Positions 1 through 6,808 of a DNA stretch of 13,825 bases are shown piece after piece. Source of the DNA: an uncultured Kouleothrix sp. GTDB taxonomy: Bacteria; Chloroflexota; Chloroflexia; Chloroflexales; Roseiflexaceae. Each line of letters begins with the position of its first letter. The stretch's first letter is position 1. The DNA lies in NCBI GenBank assembly GCA_937858455.1, contig CALLYN010000547.1, forward strand, positions 1-13,825, read 5' to 3'. A program made the position numbers and the translations under genes. The notes under the pieces are model-generated. The model was given only the letters and a program-made list of their open reading frames with translations. It did no database searches and had not been told where the DNA came from.

Positions 1-1
1 G

Positions 2-406
2 ACGAGGGCACCGCTGATTGTGACGGCGAAGGAAGCGACCCGTCGCTACGGCGAGGCGAACCCTGCGTTCGCGGCGGCGTACGCGGGCTTCGTGAATGGG
101 GACACGGCGGGCGTGGTCGCGGGCACGTTCTTCGGCGTCTATCTCTACGTTTCGTCGCGCTGGCTGGATATCGGCCACACCGACGCGTTTTCGGCGATGC
201 GGCGGGACTCGCATCGCCACTTCCTGCGCCTTCGCATCAAGGGCGACGAGGCGACCGTCTATCCGGTCGGGCTCGACCGCTCGCCGCGCCGGCGCGAATG
301 GCGCGAAAATCCTGCGCCGTCCCGGGACGCGCCGTCGGCCTATGTCGCCGACCCGCCGCTCGCGCCAGGCGCGCAAGCGGCGGGCAGGTGGTTGAATCCG
401 CCCTAG
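2..406 (+). CDS. C-terminal fragment of a putative metallophosphoesterase-like protein (5' end outside window)
   Basis: The frame is open back to the window edge, so this is the 3' end of a longer gene. A GTG at 20 is the first start codon inside the window, but it has no ribosome binding site and is probably internal. The visible piece (about 134 residues) has one hydrophobic stretch (AGVVAGTFFGVYLYV), then SRWLDIGHTDAFSAMR, then FLRLRIKGDEATVYPVGLDR and a basic, Pro-rich tail. The pattern FLRLRI...VTVYPVGLDR followed by an arginine-rich stretch resembles the C-terminal end of large bacterial calcineurin-like phosphoesterases. That is family memory, and the metal-binding residues would lie outside the window. 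It converges on the ECF S-component gene, with 18 bases between the stop codons. A short stem (417-422 with 433-438) spans the junction but has no U-tract. The function is uncertain. Confidence 0.5.
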   Translation, partial: TRAPLIVTAKEATRRYGEANPAFAAAYAGFVNGDTAGVVAGTFFGVYLYVSSRWLDIGHTDAFSAMRRDSHRHFLRLRIKGDEATVYPVGLDRSPRRREWRENPAPSRDAPSAYVADPPLAPGAQAAGRWLNPP

Positions 407-424
407 CAGCTGCGCCGCAGCGCG

Positions 425-1384
425 CTAGCGGCCGCTGCGCGCCCGCGCCGCCGTCCAGGCCGTCAGCAGGATCGGCAGCAGGATCAGCACATTGATCAGA
501 TTCGAGCCAGCCGCCGGCACGAACTCGCCAAAAAACGCCAGCGCCGGGCTGGTGCCGTTCTGGAACACCCCGCCAAACGCCGCGAAGCCAATGCCGATGA
601 TAATGCCCAGCGCGCCCCAGACCTCGGCTGCGGCCAGCTCCTCGCGCTTGGCGAACAGATAGCGCGCGCCCACCGCCAATACGCCGCCCAGCAGCGGCAG
701 CCACCACAGCGGGCCGACCGGATTCTCGTTGCCGTTGAAGTCGGTAACCGTGAAGCTCGCGTTCGTCACCAGCAGCAGCGTGGCCAGCAGCGACAGCGCC
801 GCCACCACGATCGTCACCACGTCGAGCGCGCGCCGGCGGGTGCTGAACGCCACGATCAGGCCCGGCACCAGGCCCATCAGGCCGTTGCCCACATCCCACA
901 GCGGGTACACACCCCAGCCGGTGAGCGCGTCGCCCAGCACATTGCCCACGAAGCCGCTGAAGAAGCCCACCAGCGGCCCAAACGCAATGCCGAAGAACAC
1001 CGGAATCACCACCGCCGGCCGCAGCGCCACCAGGCTGATCGACGGCAGCTGGATGATGTTGGTCGCCCACGAGAGCACGCCATACAGCGCGGCGCCAATC
1101 GCGGCATACACCACCTCGCGCGTCCCAAACTGCCAGATCGGCTTGGCCGCCAGGCCAACATACAGCCCGTACAAGATCACCGCCGTCGCCGCGATCACGC
1201 CCAACCAGCGCGAGAGCGGCAGCGCCGCGTCGTCGGTGGCGCCCTGCGCCGTCGCCACAAAGCCGCCGAGGTACAGCAGCACAATTGCGGCGATGGCGAT
1301 GATCAGCAGCGGCAGCAGCGGCCGCACCCAGCGGTTCTGCGCCGTGCTGTTCCGCCCGCTGGCGGCCGGTTCACTGATGCTCAT
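425..1384 (-). CDS. ECF transporter S component (substrate-binding integral membrane protein)
   Basis: About 319 residues, mostly hydrophobic, with roughly eight or nine membrane segments. A soluble N-terminus of ~18 residues is followed by two membrane helices (about 19-42 and 57-80). The S-component-like core then begins at REVVYAAIGAALYGV and contains VALRPAVVIPVFFGIAFGPL and GFVGNVLGDALTGWG, typical of vitamin-binding S components of energy-coupling factor importers. The extra N-terminal helices make it longer than the usual ~180-200 residues. An in-frame ATG at 1450 exists, but the ATG at 1384 has AAGGAGG six bases upstream and is preferred. It overlaps the upstream ATPase gene by 14 bases, so translation is probably coupled. 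The substrate cannot be read from the sequence: riboflavin, thiamine or its precursors, and cobalamin are all possible. No EcfT gene is present in the window. Confidence 0.8.
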   Translation of the reverse strand: MSISEPAASGRNSTAQNRWVRPLLPLLIIAIAAIVLLYLGGFVATAQGATDDAALPLSRWLGVIAATAVILYGLYVGLAAKPIWQFGTREVVYAAIGAALYGVLSWATNIIQLPSISLVALRPAVVIPVFFGIAFGPLVGFFSGFVGNVLGDALTGWGVYPLWDVGNGLMGLVPGLIVAFSTRRRALDVVTIVVAALSLLATLLLVTNASFTVTDFNGNENPVGPLWWLPLLGGVLAVGARYLFAKREELAAAEVWGALGIIIGIGFAAFGGVFQNGTSPALAFFGEFVPAAGSNLINVLILLPILLTAWTAARARSGR

Positions 1385-3062
1385 GGTGTCCTCCTTGGTC
1401 TGTTGGCTTGCCTGCCGCGGCTGACACGGCCGCAGCATGTTCGATATCAACAGTGCCGCGCTGGATCGCGGCGATCTGCTGCACCCCCATGAACCGGCCG
1501 GTGCGCGGCAGCAGTTCCAGATTCAGCTCCAACAGCGTCGTTGGGAGAACATTACAACGTCGTAGCAGCCTGGTGTCGCTCAGCACTGCCTCAGGCGCGC
1601 CGTCGCCAACAACTTGGCCGTCGTTGAACAGCAGCACGCGGTTCGCGTATGTCAGCGCCAGGTCGAGGTCGTGCGTCACGAATATCACCGCGTCAAACGC
1701 ACCCAACGCCGTGACTTCGTCCATAAACCGGGTGGCGCTGGCGTAGTCCTGGCCGGCGGTCGGCTCGTCCATCACCAGCACCCGGCTTTGCATTGCCATC
1801 ACCGCCGCGATGCCCACGCGCTTCTGCTGCCCAAACGAGAGGCTCAGCGGTGCGCGCTCGAGCAGCTGCCCCAGCCCGGTGGCCGCCAGCGCCCGCGCGG
1901 TGGCGCGCTCGATCGTCTGCGCGTCGGCCCCCAGGTTGCGCGGGCCAAACGCCAGCTCTTCACGCACGCTCGGCGCGAAGAGCATGTGTGTCGGGCTTTG
2001 AAACACATACCCGACCGTGCGCGCCATCTGCGCCACTGTGGCATCGCGCGTGTCGCGGCCCTCGACGCGCACCCGGCCGGCGCGCGGCCGCAGCAGCCCA
2101 AGCGCATGCTTCACCAGCGTCGATTTGCCCGAGCCGTTTGGCCCCAGCAGCGCGATCACGTCGCCCTTGCGAATATCGAGCGATACGCCCTTCAGCACCG
2201 CGCGGCGCTCGTCGTCGTACCAGAACTCCACCTGCTCGAATGCGATGATCGGCTCGGCCTGCGCCGCTGCCGCGCCAGCGGCAGCGGGCCGCGCTGGCAT
2301 AGGCGGGCGCTCAAGCAGCCGCGCCACCGCCGTCGGCGCCGGTAGCTTCACCGCCAGCGGGTCGGCTGCGCGCAGCAGCCCGGCGGTGCCGCCCTGGTAG
2401 ATCTGGCGCCCGCCCTCAAGCAGCAGCGCCTGGCTCGGCTGGCTGTGCAGCGCGTCTTCGACGCGGTGCTCCACCAGCAGCACGCAGCGCCCACGCTCGG
2501 CCTGCGCGCGGATCACCTCGATCGCCGCGTGCGCCGCCAGCGGGTCGAGGCTTGCGAGCGGCTCGTCGAGCAGCAGTACCTGCGGCTCCATCGCCAGCAG
2601 CCCGGCCAGCGCGACTTTCTGCTTCTCGCCGCCCGAAAGGTGAAAGGTCTCGCGGCCCTTCAGGTGCGCAATGCCCAGCTCTTCCAGCGCCGCATCCACC
2701 GCCGCGCGGATCCGCGCGCGCGGCCAGCCCAGGTTTTCTGGCCCAAACGCTACTTCCTCGGCGACATAGCTGGCCACAATCTGCTTCTCGGGGTCCTGCT
2801 GCAGCGTACCGATCAGCTGGGCGATCCGCGCCAGCGAGAGCCCCGCCGTGGCCTGGCCCCGCACATGCACCGTGCCGCTGAGCTTGCCGCGGTACGAGCG
2901 TGGGATCAGCCCGTTGATGCAGCGCAGCAGCGTCGATTTGCCACAGCCGCTGCTGCCGGCGATCAGCATGATCGCCCCACCCTCGGCCGTAAGGCCGATA
3001 TCTTCAAGCGCGGCGGTGTCGGCGGCCGCATACTGAAAGCTGAGCTGGTTGATCTGTAGCAT
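1371..3062 (-). CDS. ECF transporter ATPase, two fused ABC domains (EcfA/EcfA'-like)
   Basis: 563 residues with two complete ABC ATPase domains in one chain, which would power the S component encoded next to it from the cytoplasmic face. Domain 1: Walker A GSSGCGKST (36-44), Q-loop around QQDPEKQ (88), signature LSGGEKQ (142-148), Walker B VLLLDEP (162-168), switch His199. Domain 2: Walker A GPNGSGKST (307-315), signature LSFGQQKR (408-415), Walker B VLVMDEP (428-434), His464. Both domains have the AFGP-NLG stretch typical of EcfA/CbiO ATPases. An Ala/Pro-rich linker (~252-270) joins them, and a tail of about 60 residues follows domain 2. The ATG at 3062 is chosen because the family motif starts there (MLQINQLSFQY). 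It has only a weak ribosome site. A longer TTG-initiated reading from 3224 is impossible because it would begin inside the -35 box. The domain 2 signature has Phe where the first Gly of LSGGQ is usual. Confidence 0.88.
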   Translation of the reverse strand: MLQINQLSFQYAAADTAALEDIGLTAEGGAIMLIAGSSGCGKSTLLRCINGLIPRSYRGKLSGTVHVRGQATAGLSLARIAQLIGTLQQDPEKQIVASYVAEEVAFGPENLGWPRARIRAAVDAALEELGIAHLKGRETFHLSGGEKQKVALAGLLAMEPQVLLLDEPLASLDPLAAHAAIEVIRAQAERGRCVLLVEHRVEDALHSQPSQALLLEGGRQIYQGGTAGLLRAADPLAVKLPAPTAVARLLERPPMPARPAAAGAAAAQAEPIIAFEQVEFWYDDERRAVLKGVSLDIRKGDVIALLGPNGSGKSTLVKHALGLLRPRAGRVRVEGRDTRDATVAQMARTVGYVFQSPTHMLFAPSVREELAFGPRNLGADAQTIERATARALAATGLGQLLERAPLSLSFGQQKRVGIAAVMAMQSRVLVMDEPTAGQDYASATRFMDEVTALGAFDAVIFVTHDLDLALTYANRVLLFNDGQVVGDGAPEAVLSDTRLLRRCNVLPTTLLELNLELLPRTGRFMGVQQIAAIQRGTVDIEHAAAVSAAAGKPTDQGGHHEHQ

Positions 3063-3189
3063 CGCTTCGTGTCGATAGCTGGCCGACCGCCTGTCGTGGG
3101 CGACAGCGGTATCGCGCAGCTGGCGTACGCCAATCCTAGCCGGCGCGCTCGCATCGAGCGGCGGCGTTGTTGCACTACTTAGCCTGGAT
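3063..3189 (-). promoter_or_regulatory. Structured 5' leader of the ECF operon
   Basis: About 127 bases lie between the predicted start of transcription and the ATPase start codon. Read on the minus strand, the leader can form GCTCG-ATG-CGAGC, then the palindrome TGGCGTACGCCA, then CTGTCG-CCCA-CGACAG with flanking CCG/CGG pairs close to the start codon. I looked for TPP, cobalamin and FMN riboswitch core motifs and did not see them. A cis-regulatory role is an inference from its length and pairing. Confidence 0.35.
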
Positions 3190-3195
3190 GACACG

Positions 3196-3224
3196 AATAT
3201 AACGTGCTTGCTCGGGTTTGTCAA
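3196..3224 (-). promoter_or_regulatory. Sigma-70 promoter of the ECF operon
   Basis: On the minus strand a perfect -35 TTGACA (3219-3224) is followed by a 17-base spacer and a -10 TATATT (3196-3201). Transcription should start near 3189, giving a leader of about 127 bases ahead of the ATPase gene. The AT-rich stretch upstream (about 3235-3265) could act as an UP element. Confidence 0.82.
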
Positions 3225-3304
3225 AACCGGGGCTTATTTTAATTTTATTTATCAAGATTGTCAATTTTAGCGCAGCACGGCTGGTTGCGCTGGGGTGGGG
3301 GTGC

Positions 3305-3324
3305 GGGCGGCGGCGAAGCCGCCC
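3305..3324. repeat. GC-rich palindrome (stem-loop A)
   Basis: GGGCGGC (3305-3311) pairs with GCCGCCC (3318-3324) around a six-base loop. There is no U-tract on either side. It is the first of four inverted repeats in the gap between the ECF operon promoter and the end of the KaiC-like gene. It may be a dispersed palindromic repeat. Confidence 0.6.
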
Positions 3325-3369
3325 CCGAAATAGCTTTAGGTCTTACATAGCGGTACTATTCTACGTATC

Positions 3370-3408
3370 GTGTGCGGTTTTCCGCGCGGAGCGCGGAAAA
3401 CCGCACAC
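3370..3408. repeat. 18-bp perfect inverted repeat (stem-loop B)
   Basis: GTGTGCGGTTTTCCGCGC (3370-3387) and its exact reverse complement (3391-3408) are separated by only three bases, GGA. This would be a very stable hairpin on either strand, or a cruciform in DNA. There is no U-tract after it on the minus strand, and on the plus strand the following bases are A-rich. Its perfection suggests selection or a recently inserted palindromic repeat element. Confidence 0.8.
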
Positions 3409-3464
3409 AAAAGATAAACAAGTACCATGCTGCCGCAGGCCCAATCTCGTACTCTGAGGAACCC

Positions 3465-3486
3465 GAGTCACGCAAGTGCGTAACTC
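3465..3486 (-). repeat. Short stem-loop D with strand-specific wobble
   Basis: GAGTCACGC (3465-3473) faces GCGTAACTC (3478-3486) across an AAGT loop. The single mismatch is C opposite A on the plus strand, which becomes a U-G wobble in minus-strand RNA. The stem is therefore continuous only in a transcript running on from the KaiC-like gene. Confidence 0.5.
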
Positions 3487-3493
3487 CATATTC

Positions 3494-3540
3494 TTTTAGG
3501 GATGCCCTGCCCGGCTTCACCGGGCAAGGCATCCCTAAAG
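3494..3540 (-). terminator. Long 3' stem-loop after the KaiC-like gene (terminator-like, no U-tract)
   Basis: The arms 3494-3514 and 3520-3540 pair over 20-21 bases around a five-base loop, ending 60 bases past the stop of the KaiC-like gene on the minus strand. The one internal mismatch (C3507 with A3527 on the plus strand) becomes a G-U pair in minus-strand RNA, so the stem is uninterrupted in that transcript. The bases after the stem on the minus strand are AAAAGAATATGG, not U-rich. It may be a factor-dependent terminator, an mRNA 3'-end stabiliser or a dispersed repeat rather than a classic intrinsic terminator. Confidence 0.5.
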
Positions 3541-3600
3541 AAAAATGATCAAACCGAGCTGGTCTGAGCCAGCGCAGGTAGAGGAGGGCGAGCCGCGCGA

Positions 3601-5037
3601 TCAGGTAGTGGTGGGCGAGCCGCCTGGCGCCAGCCGCCGCTGCACAGTATCTTCGAGCGGCGCCAGGTGTATGCCCGCGCTATCGAGCACCAGCTCGTAC
3701 AGCGTGCGATCGAATATGCTCAGGCGCATACGCAGCACGCCCAGCACCCGGCGCAGCGCCCCGCCGATCTCATACTGCTGGATCACCAGCACATTATCGC
3801 CCAGCACCGATGTTGGCGTGTTCGAGAGGTTCACGCGCAGGCCATCGAACGGCGCGATCTCGATCATATACATGCTGGTGATCTGGGCGCTATAGGTGAT
3901 ATCGCTGAGCGCGCTGAGGTAATCGCGCGTGCGCTCGCCAAGCTCGTGCAGCAGCGAGGCCACGTCGTCTACCACCAGCCGCGCCACCTTTTGCTCAGCC
4001 AGCTCGTCCAGCAGAATCCCGGCGAATCGGTCGGGGTTCAGCTCCACCGCCGAGAGCCGCAGCAGGCGCACGCTGCCGCGCGCCACCGCGCCCCGCAGAT
4101 CGAGGCCGAAGGCTGCGGCTTTCAGCTCAAGCTGATCCGGCTGCTCGGCGAACGAGATAAACAGGCTGGCCGCCTCGGGCCGCGCATTGGCCACCGCCCA
4201 GTAGAGCCCGAGCATGGTTTTGCCCACGCCGGGCGCGCCCGCCAGCAGCGTGGTCGTGCCCACGTTCGGGCCGCCGCCCAGCAGATGGTCGAGCACGGGC
4301 AGCTCAAACGGCACCCGCGCGTCGCTGAACTGCTGCGGGCGCGCCGGCAGGAAGCCTTCGATCCGGGGAAATACACGCACGCCCTGGGCATCGATCTGGT
4401 AGCTGTGCAGCCCAGGCCACTGCGCCCGCCCGCGCAGCTTCACCACCTCCAACAGCCGCCGGTGGTAGCGGCCCTCGGTTCGGTAGACCATCCCGATCGC
4501 CGCGTCGGCCACCGTCATCTCGGTATATAGGTGCGGGTCGCGCACTTCGCCGGCGATTGTCACCAGGATCGTCACGTCGAGGTAGCGGATCTGGGTGGCC
4601 AGCGCCGAGAGCATGGCGCGCATGCTCTGCCCGCCCGGCAGCAGCGGGTCGGCGCCTTGGAAGCCGTCCAGCAGCACAATATTGGCGCCGCTCGTGCGGA
4701 TCAGCCGCGCCATCGCGGTCGACGGCAGGCTGTCCTCGGCCGTAAGCTGGCTGGCCAGCGTCAACACCTGCACGCCGTTGCTCAGCAGGCCGGCATCAAA
4801 GAATGTAAGCGAGCGCATATGCTGGATATACTGCTCGGCGCCCTCCGAGAACGAGGTAAACACGATCGCCCTGTGGCCCTGGCGCGCGGCGTGAAAGATA
4901 ATCTGGCTGGCAAGCACAGTTTTGCCAGCGCCTGGCGCACCGATCAGCACCACCAGCGACGGCCGGCTGAGCCCGCCGCCTAGAATAGTGTCAAGGCCGT
5001 AGATGCCAGTCGAAACCAGATCTTCCGCGTTTGTCAT
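3601..5037 (-). CDS. KaiC-family ATPase with two RecA-like domains
   Basis: 478 residues, two tandem KaiC/RecA-type ATPase domains, predicted cytosolic. Domain 1: STGIYGLDTILGGGL, Walker A GAPGAGKT (33-40), Glu near SFSEGAEQ (65), Walker B IVLLD (120-124) and the family motif KLRG (200-203). Domain 2: FELPVLDHLLGGG, Walker A GAPGVGKT (267-274), SFAEQPDQ (Glu298), Walker B LVVDD (354-358). The KLRG equivalent of domain 2 is degenerate (VLRMRLS). It is shorter than clock KaiC (~519 residues), and I see no clear Ser-Thr phosphorylation pair in domain 2, so a circadian role is not implied. Family members often act in signal transduction, and the receiver-domain gene just upstream fits that. The ATG at 5037 is preferred, with GGAG 12 bases upstream. 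An in-frame GTG at 5055 has no ribosome site and would add six residues. Confidence 0.85.
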   Translation of the reverse strand: MTNAEDLVSTGIYGLDTILGGGLSRPSLVVLIGAPGAGKTVLASQIIFHAARQGHRAIVFTSFSEGAEQYIQHMRSLTFFDAGLLSNGVQVLTLASQLTAEDSLPSTAMARLIRTSGANIVLLDGFQGADPLLPGGQSMRAMLSALATQIRYLDVTILVTIAGEVRDPHLYTEMTVADAAIGMVYRTEGRYHRRLLEVVKLRGRAQWPGLHSYQIDAQGVRVFPRIEGFLPARPQQFSDARVPFELPVLDHLLGGGPNVGTTTLLAGAPGVGKTMLGLYWAVANARPEAASLFISFAEQPDQLELKAAAFGLDLRGAVARGSVRLLRLSAVELNPDRFAGILLDELAEQKVARLVVDDVASLLHELGERTRDYLSALSDITYSAQITSMYMIEIAPFDGLRVNLSNTPTSVLGDNVLVIQQYEIGGALRRVLGVLRMRLSIFDRTLYELVLDSAGIHLAPLEDTVQRRLAPGGSPTTT

Positions 5038-5130
5038 AGGGACACTGTTCTCCACACATAGCGCCGCTGGAATCAGGCTTAATGCCCGCCAAGGCTACCT
5101 CTATCACCGCCTCGCGCCCGCCCGTCGTCA

Positions 5131-5535
5131 CTACGCTAGTTGTACCTTGCGCACAACCTCCACGACCTGGTCAATAGCGAATGGCTTGTGAATCACCGCC
5201 GCGAACAGATCATCCACATTCTTTGGCATCGCCGCCGACATCAGCACCAGCGGAATTGCCTGGGTATCAGCGTTTGCGCGCACCCGCCGCGCCAGCTCGA
5301 TACCGCTCATGTTCGGCATCATCAGGTCGGTCAGAATCAGCGCCACTGGGGCGCGCTGAACCAGGTAGAGCGCGGCGGCGCCATTGCTGGCGCTGAGCAC
5401 GGCATAGCCTGCCTCTTCAAGCACATCGCGCAGCAGATCGAGAATGACAGGCTCATCGTCCACAATCAGCACCTGCGGCTCGTGGCCAGGCGCCTGATCA
5501 TCGATCGATGGCGGTCGAGTATTCCCAGACGACAT
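5131..5535 (-). CDS. Single-domain response regulator (CheY-like receiver)
   Basis: 134 residues consisting of a ~20-residue polar N-terminus and one receiver domain, with no output domain. The acidic pocket is D26-D27 (VLIVDDEP), the phosphoacceptor is D70 (LILTDLMMPNMSG), the switch Ser is S100 (LVLMSAA) and the conserved Lys is K117 (IHKPF). All catalytic positions are intact, so it should be phosphorylated by a histidine kinase, which is not in this window. The ATG at 5535 is chosen because GAGAG precedes it at six bases. An in-frame ATG at 5595 would add 20 residues with no ribosome site. It lies 93 bases upstream of the KaiC-like gene on the same strand, so the two are probably co-transcribed and may act in one signalling pathway. 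Confidence 0.88.
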   Translation of the reverse strand: MSSGNTRPPSIDDQAPGHEPQVLIVDDEPVILDLLRDVLEEAGYAVLSASNGAAALYLVQRAPVALILTDLMMPNMSGIELARRVRANADTQAIPLVLMSAAMPKNVDDLFAAVIHKPFAIDQVVEVVRKVQLA

Positions 5536-5639
5536 GCACACTCTCTTCGCACGAACGGCCGCTGGCACAAACAAAGGTTGCACCGCAAATTCCATACCAT
5601 TAGTGAACGATGAGAATCGCGCTCCTGGCCGCGCCTGGC

Positions 5640-5669
5640 TTGATAACAGCTTGGCCAGGGTGGTATACT
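5640..5669 (+). promoter_or_regulatory. Sigma-70 promoter (extended -10) of the sortase gene
   Basis: -35 TTGATA (5640-5645), 18-base spacer, -10 TATACT (5664-5669), preceded by TGG (5661-5663), which makes an extended -10. Transcription should begin near 5676, about 110 bases before the sortase start. The receiver gene on the other strand begins at 5535, so this is a divergent intergenic region. Confidence 0.65.
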
Positions 5670-5785
5670 GAAGCCGCAGGCGCCTGCGCTATGGCAATAG
5701 CGCGCCTCAAAGCCGGTACCGTGGCATGCAAACTGCAGCTATCGCCTGTGTTCGCCGCCGCAGCGTCAGCTCCGGGTAAAGAAAC

Positions 5786-6667
5786 ATGCGTCGTTTTTGG
5801 ATCGTGAATCGCTCAGCCTCCGCCGCTAAGCTGCCCGCGCCTGGGCGTCGCTTCGGCGCGGGCAGCAGCCATGGTTCCGCCTTGAGCGGCCGCGCCAGGC
5901 TGCTCTGGACATTCGGCAACCTGTTCATGCTGGTCGGCGTGGTGCTGCTGCTGTACGTCGGCGGGATCTACAGCCAGGCCGAGTACGAGCGCTACGCCGC
6001 ACGCGGCGATACCGACTTGCCCGCCCCCGCGCCGATCGTGCCGCAGGTCGATCAGGAGCCGGCCCCGTTTACCGCGCCAGTCCTCGGCTCCGCCGCCGCC
6101 GACGGCGAGGCCGGCGGCCAGGTGGTAGGCCCGATCCCCAGCGTCAACCCCGATCACCGCTCGGCAATCACCCGCGTCGCGATCCCCAGCATCCACGTCG
6201 ACTCAAAAGTCGTCGAGGTTGGCTGGGAAGTGAAGCAGCAAGACGGCCAGGAGGTCGCGCTGTGGCAGGTAGCCGAGTACGCCGTCGGCCAGCATCGCGG
6301 CTCGGCAAACCCCGGCGACGGCGGCAATATCGTGCTGGCGGGCCACGTCGGCGGCTACGGCAAGGTCTTTAAGGATTTATATTACGTCAAGCCGGGCGAC
6401 CAGATCACGCTCTACAGCGCGGGCCAGCAGTACCTCTACACCGTCAGCGAGCGCATGCTCGTCACCGAAGAGGGCGTTTCCCCCGAACAGCACGCCGCGA
6501 ACGCCCAGCTGATCGCCCCAACCGAGCGCGAGATGGTCACGCTCGTGACGTGCTGGCCGCCCAAAGGCCCCGATAAATTCACCCAGCGCGTGGTTGTGCG
6601 CGCACTGCCCTTTAGCCCCGCCTTCGCAGCGCAATCGCCAGCGCAGAGCAGCTGGACGATCCGCTAG
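5786..6667 (+). CDS. Sortase (class D/E-like transpeptidase), membrane-anchored
   Basis: 293 residues. A basic cytoplasmic N-terminus is followed by one membrane helix (about 38-62), a Pro/Ala-rich stalk (~75-120) and a sortase barrel (~125-275) outside the membrane. The catalytic residues are H187 in VLAGHVGG, C256 in TLVTCWPP and R268 in FTQRVVVR. The TLxTC motif and the His-Cys-Arg order are diagnostic of sortases, which cleave a C-terminal sorting motif and attach the protein to another substrate. No protein in the window carries an LPxTG-type sorting signal, so the substrate is encoded elsewhere. The ATG at 5786 has only a weak purine stretch (AAAGAAA) upstream. It is a monocistronic gene with its own promoter, and the next gene, recA, has its own promoter as well. 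Confidence 0.9.
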   Translation: MRRFWIVNRSASAAKLPAPGRRFGAGSSHGSALSGRARLLWTFGNLFMLVGVVLLLYVGGIYSQAEYERYAARGDTDLPAPAPIVPQVDQEPAPFTAPVLGSAAADGEAGGQVVGPIPSVNPDHRSAITRVAIPSIHVDSKVVEVGWEVKQQDGQEVALWQVAEYAVGQHRGSANPGDGGNIVLAGHVGGYGKVFKDLYYVKPGDQITLYSAGQQYLYTVSERMLVTEEGVSPEQHAANAQLIAPTEREMVTLVTCWPPKGPDKFTQRVVVRALPFSPAFAAQSPAQSSWTIR

Positions 6668-6695
6668 CTGGCGCGTATTTCGCCGAATAAAACAC

Positions 6696-6724
6696 TTGTT
6701 CAGAGCGAACGTTCGTGCTATAAT
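6696..6724 (+). promoter_or_regulatory. recA promoter P1
   Basis: -35 TTGTTC (6696-6701), 17-base spacer, perfect -10 TATAAT (6719-6724). Transcription should start near 6731, about 78 bases before the recA GTG. The spacer is occupied by the palindrome CGAACGTTCG, so a bound repressor would directly block RNA polymerase. Confidence 0.8.
6706..6715. promoter_or_regulatory. Candidate LexA/SOS operator in the recA promoter
   Basis: CGAACGTTCG is a perfect 10-bp palindrome between the -35 and -10 boxes. It contains the GAAC/GTTC half-sites found in SOS boxes of Gram-positive bacteria (CGAAC-N4-GTTCG), but here the half-sites touch with no spacer. A further GTTC at 6698-6701 lies nine bases before the palindrome's GTTC. 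That LexA is the binding factor is an inference from position and half-site. Confidence 0.55.
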
Positions 6725-6755
6725 CGTGATGCAGTGGCACGCCCACACCCTGCTT

Positions 6756-6784
6756 TTGACAGGGCTGGCACGGTGTAGTAAAGT
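6756..6784 (+). promoter_or_regulatory. Possible second recA promoter P2
   Basis: Perfect -35 TTGACA (6756-6761), 17-base spacer and a weak -10 TAAAGT (6779-6784). It would start transcripts near 6791, just upstream of the AAGGAG ribosome site at 6795-6800. It lies outside the SOS-like palindrome and could give basal expression. The weak -10 keeps confidence low. Confidence 0.35.
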
Positions 6785-6808
6785 TTGAGCATCTAAGGAG
6801 TAGCACGA

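Noticed and set aside
3063..3224. N-terminal extension of the ECF ATPase starting with TTG at 3224
   Set aside because: The TTG belongs to the -35 box TTGACA, so the extension lies mostly outside the transcript. The ABC domain begins naturally at 3062.
5604..5785. Small plus-strand frame at 5610-5807
   Set aside because: It overlaps the sortase promoter and start and shows no ribosome site or recognisable protein.
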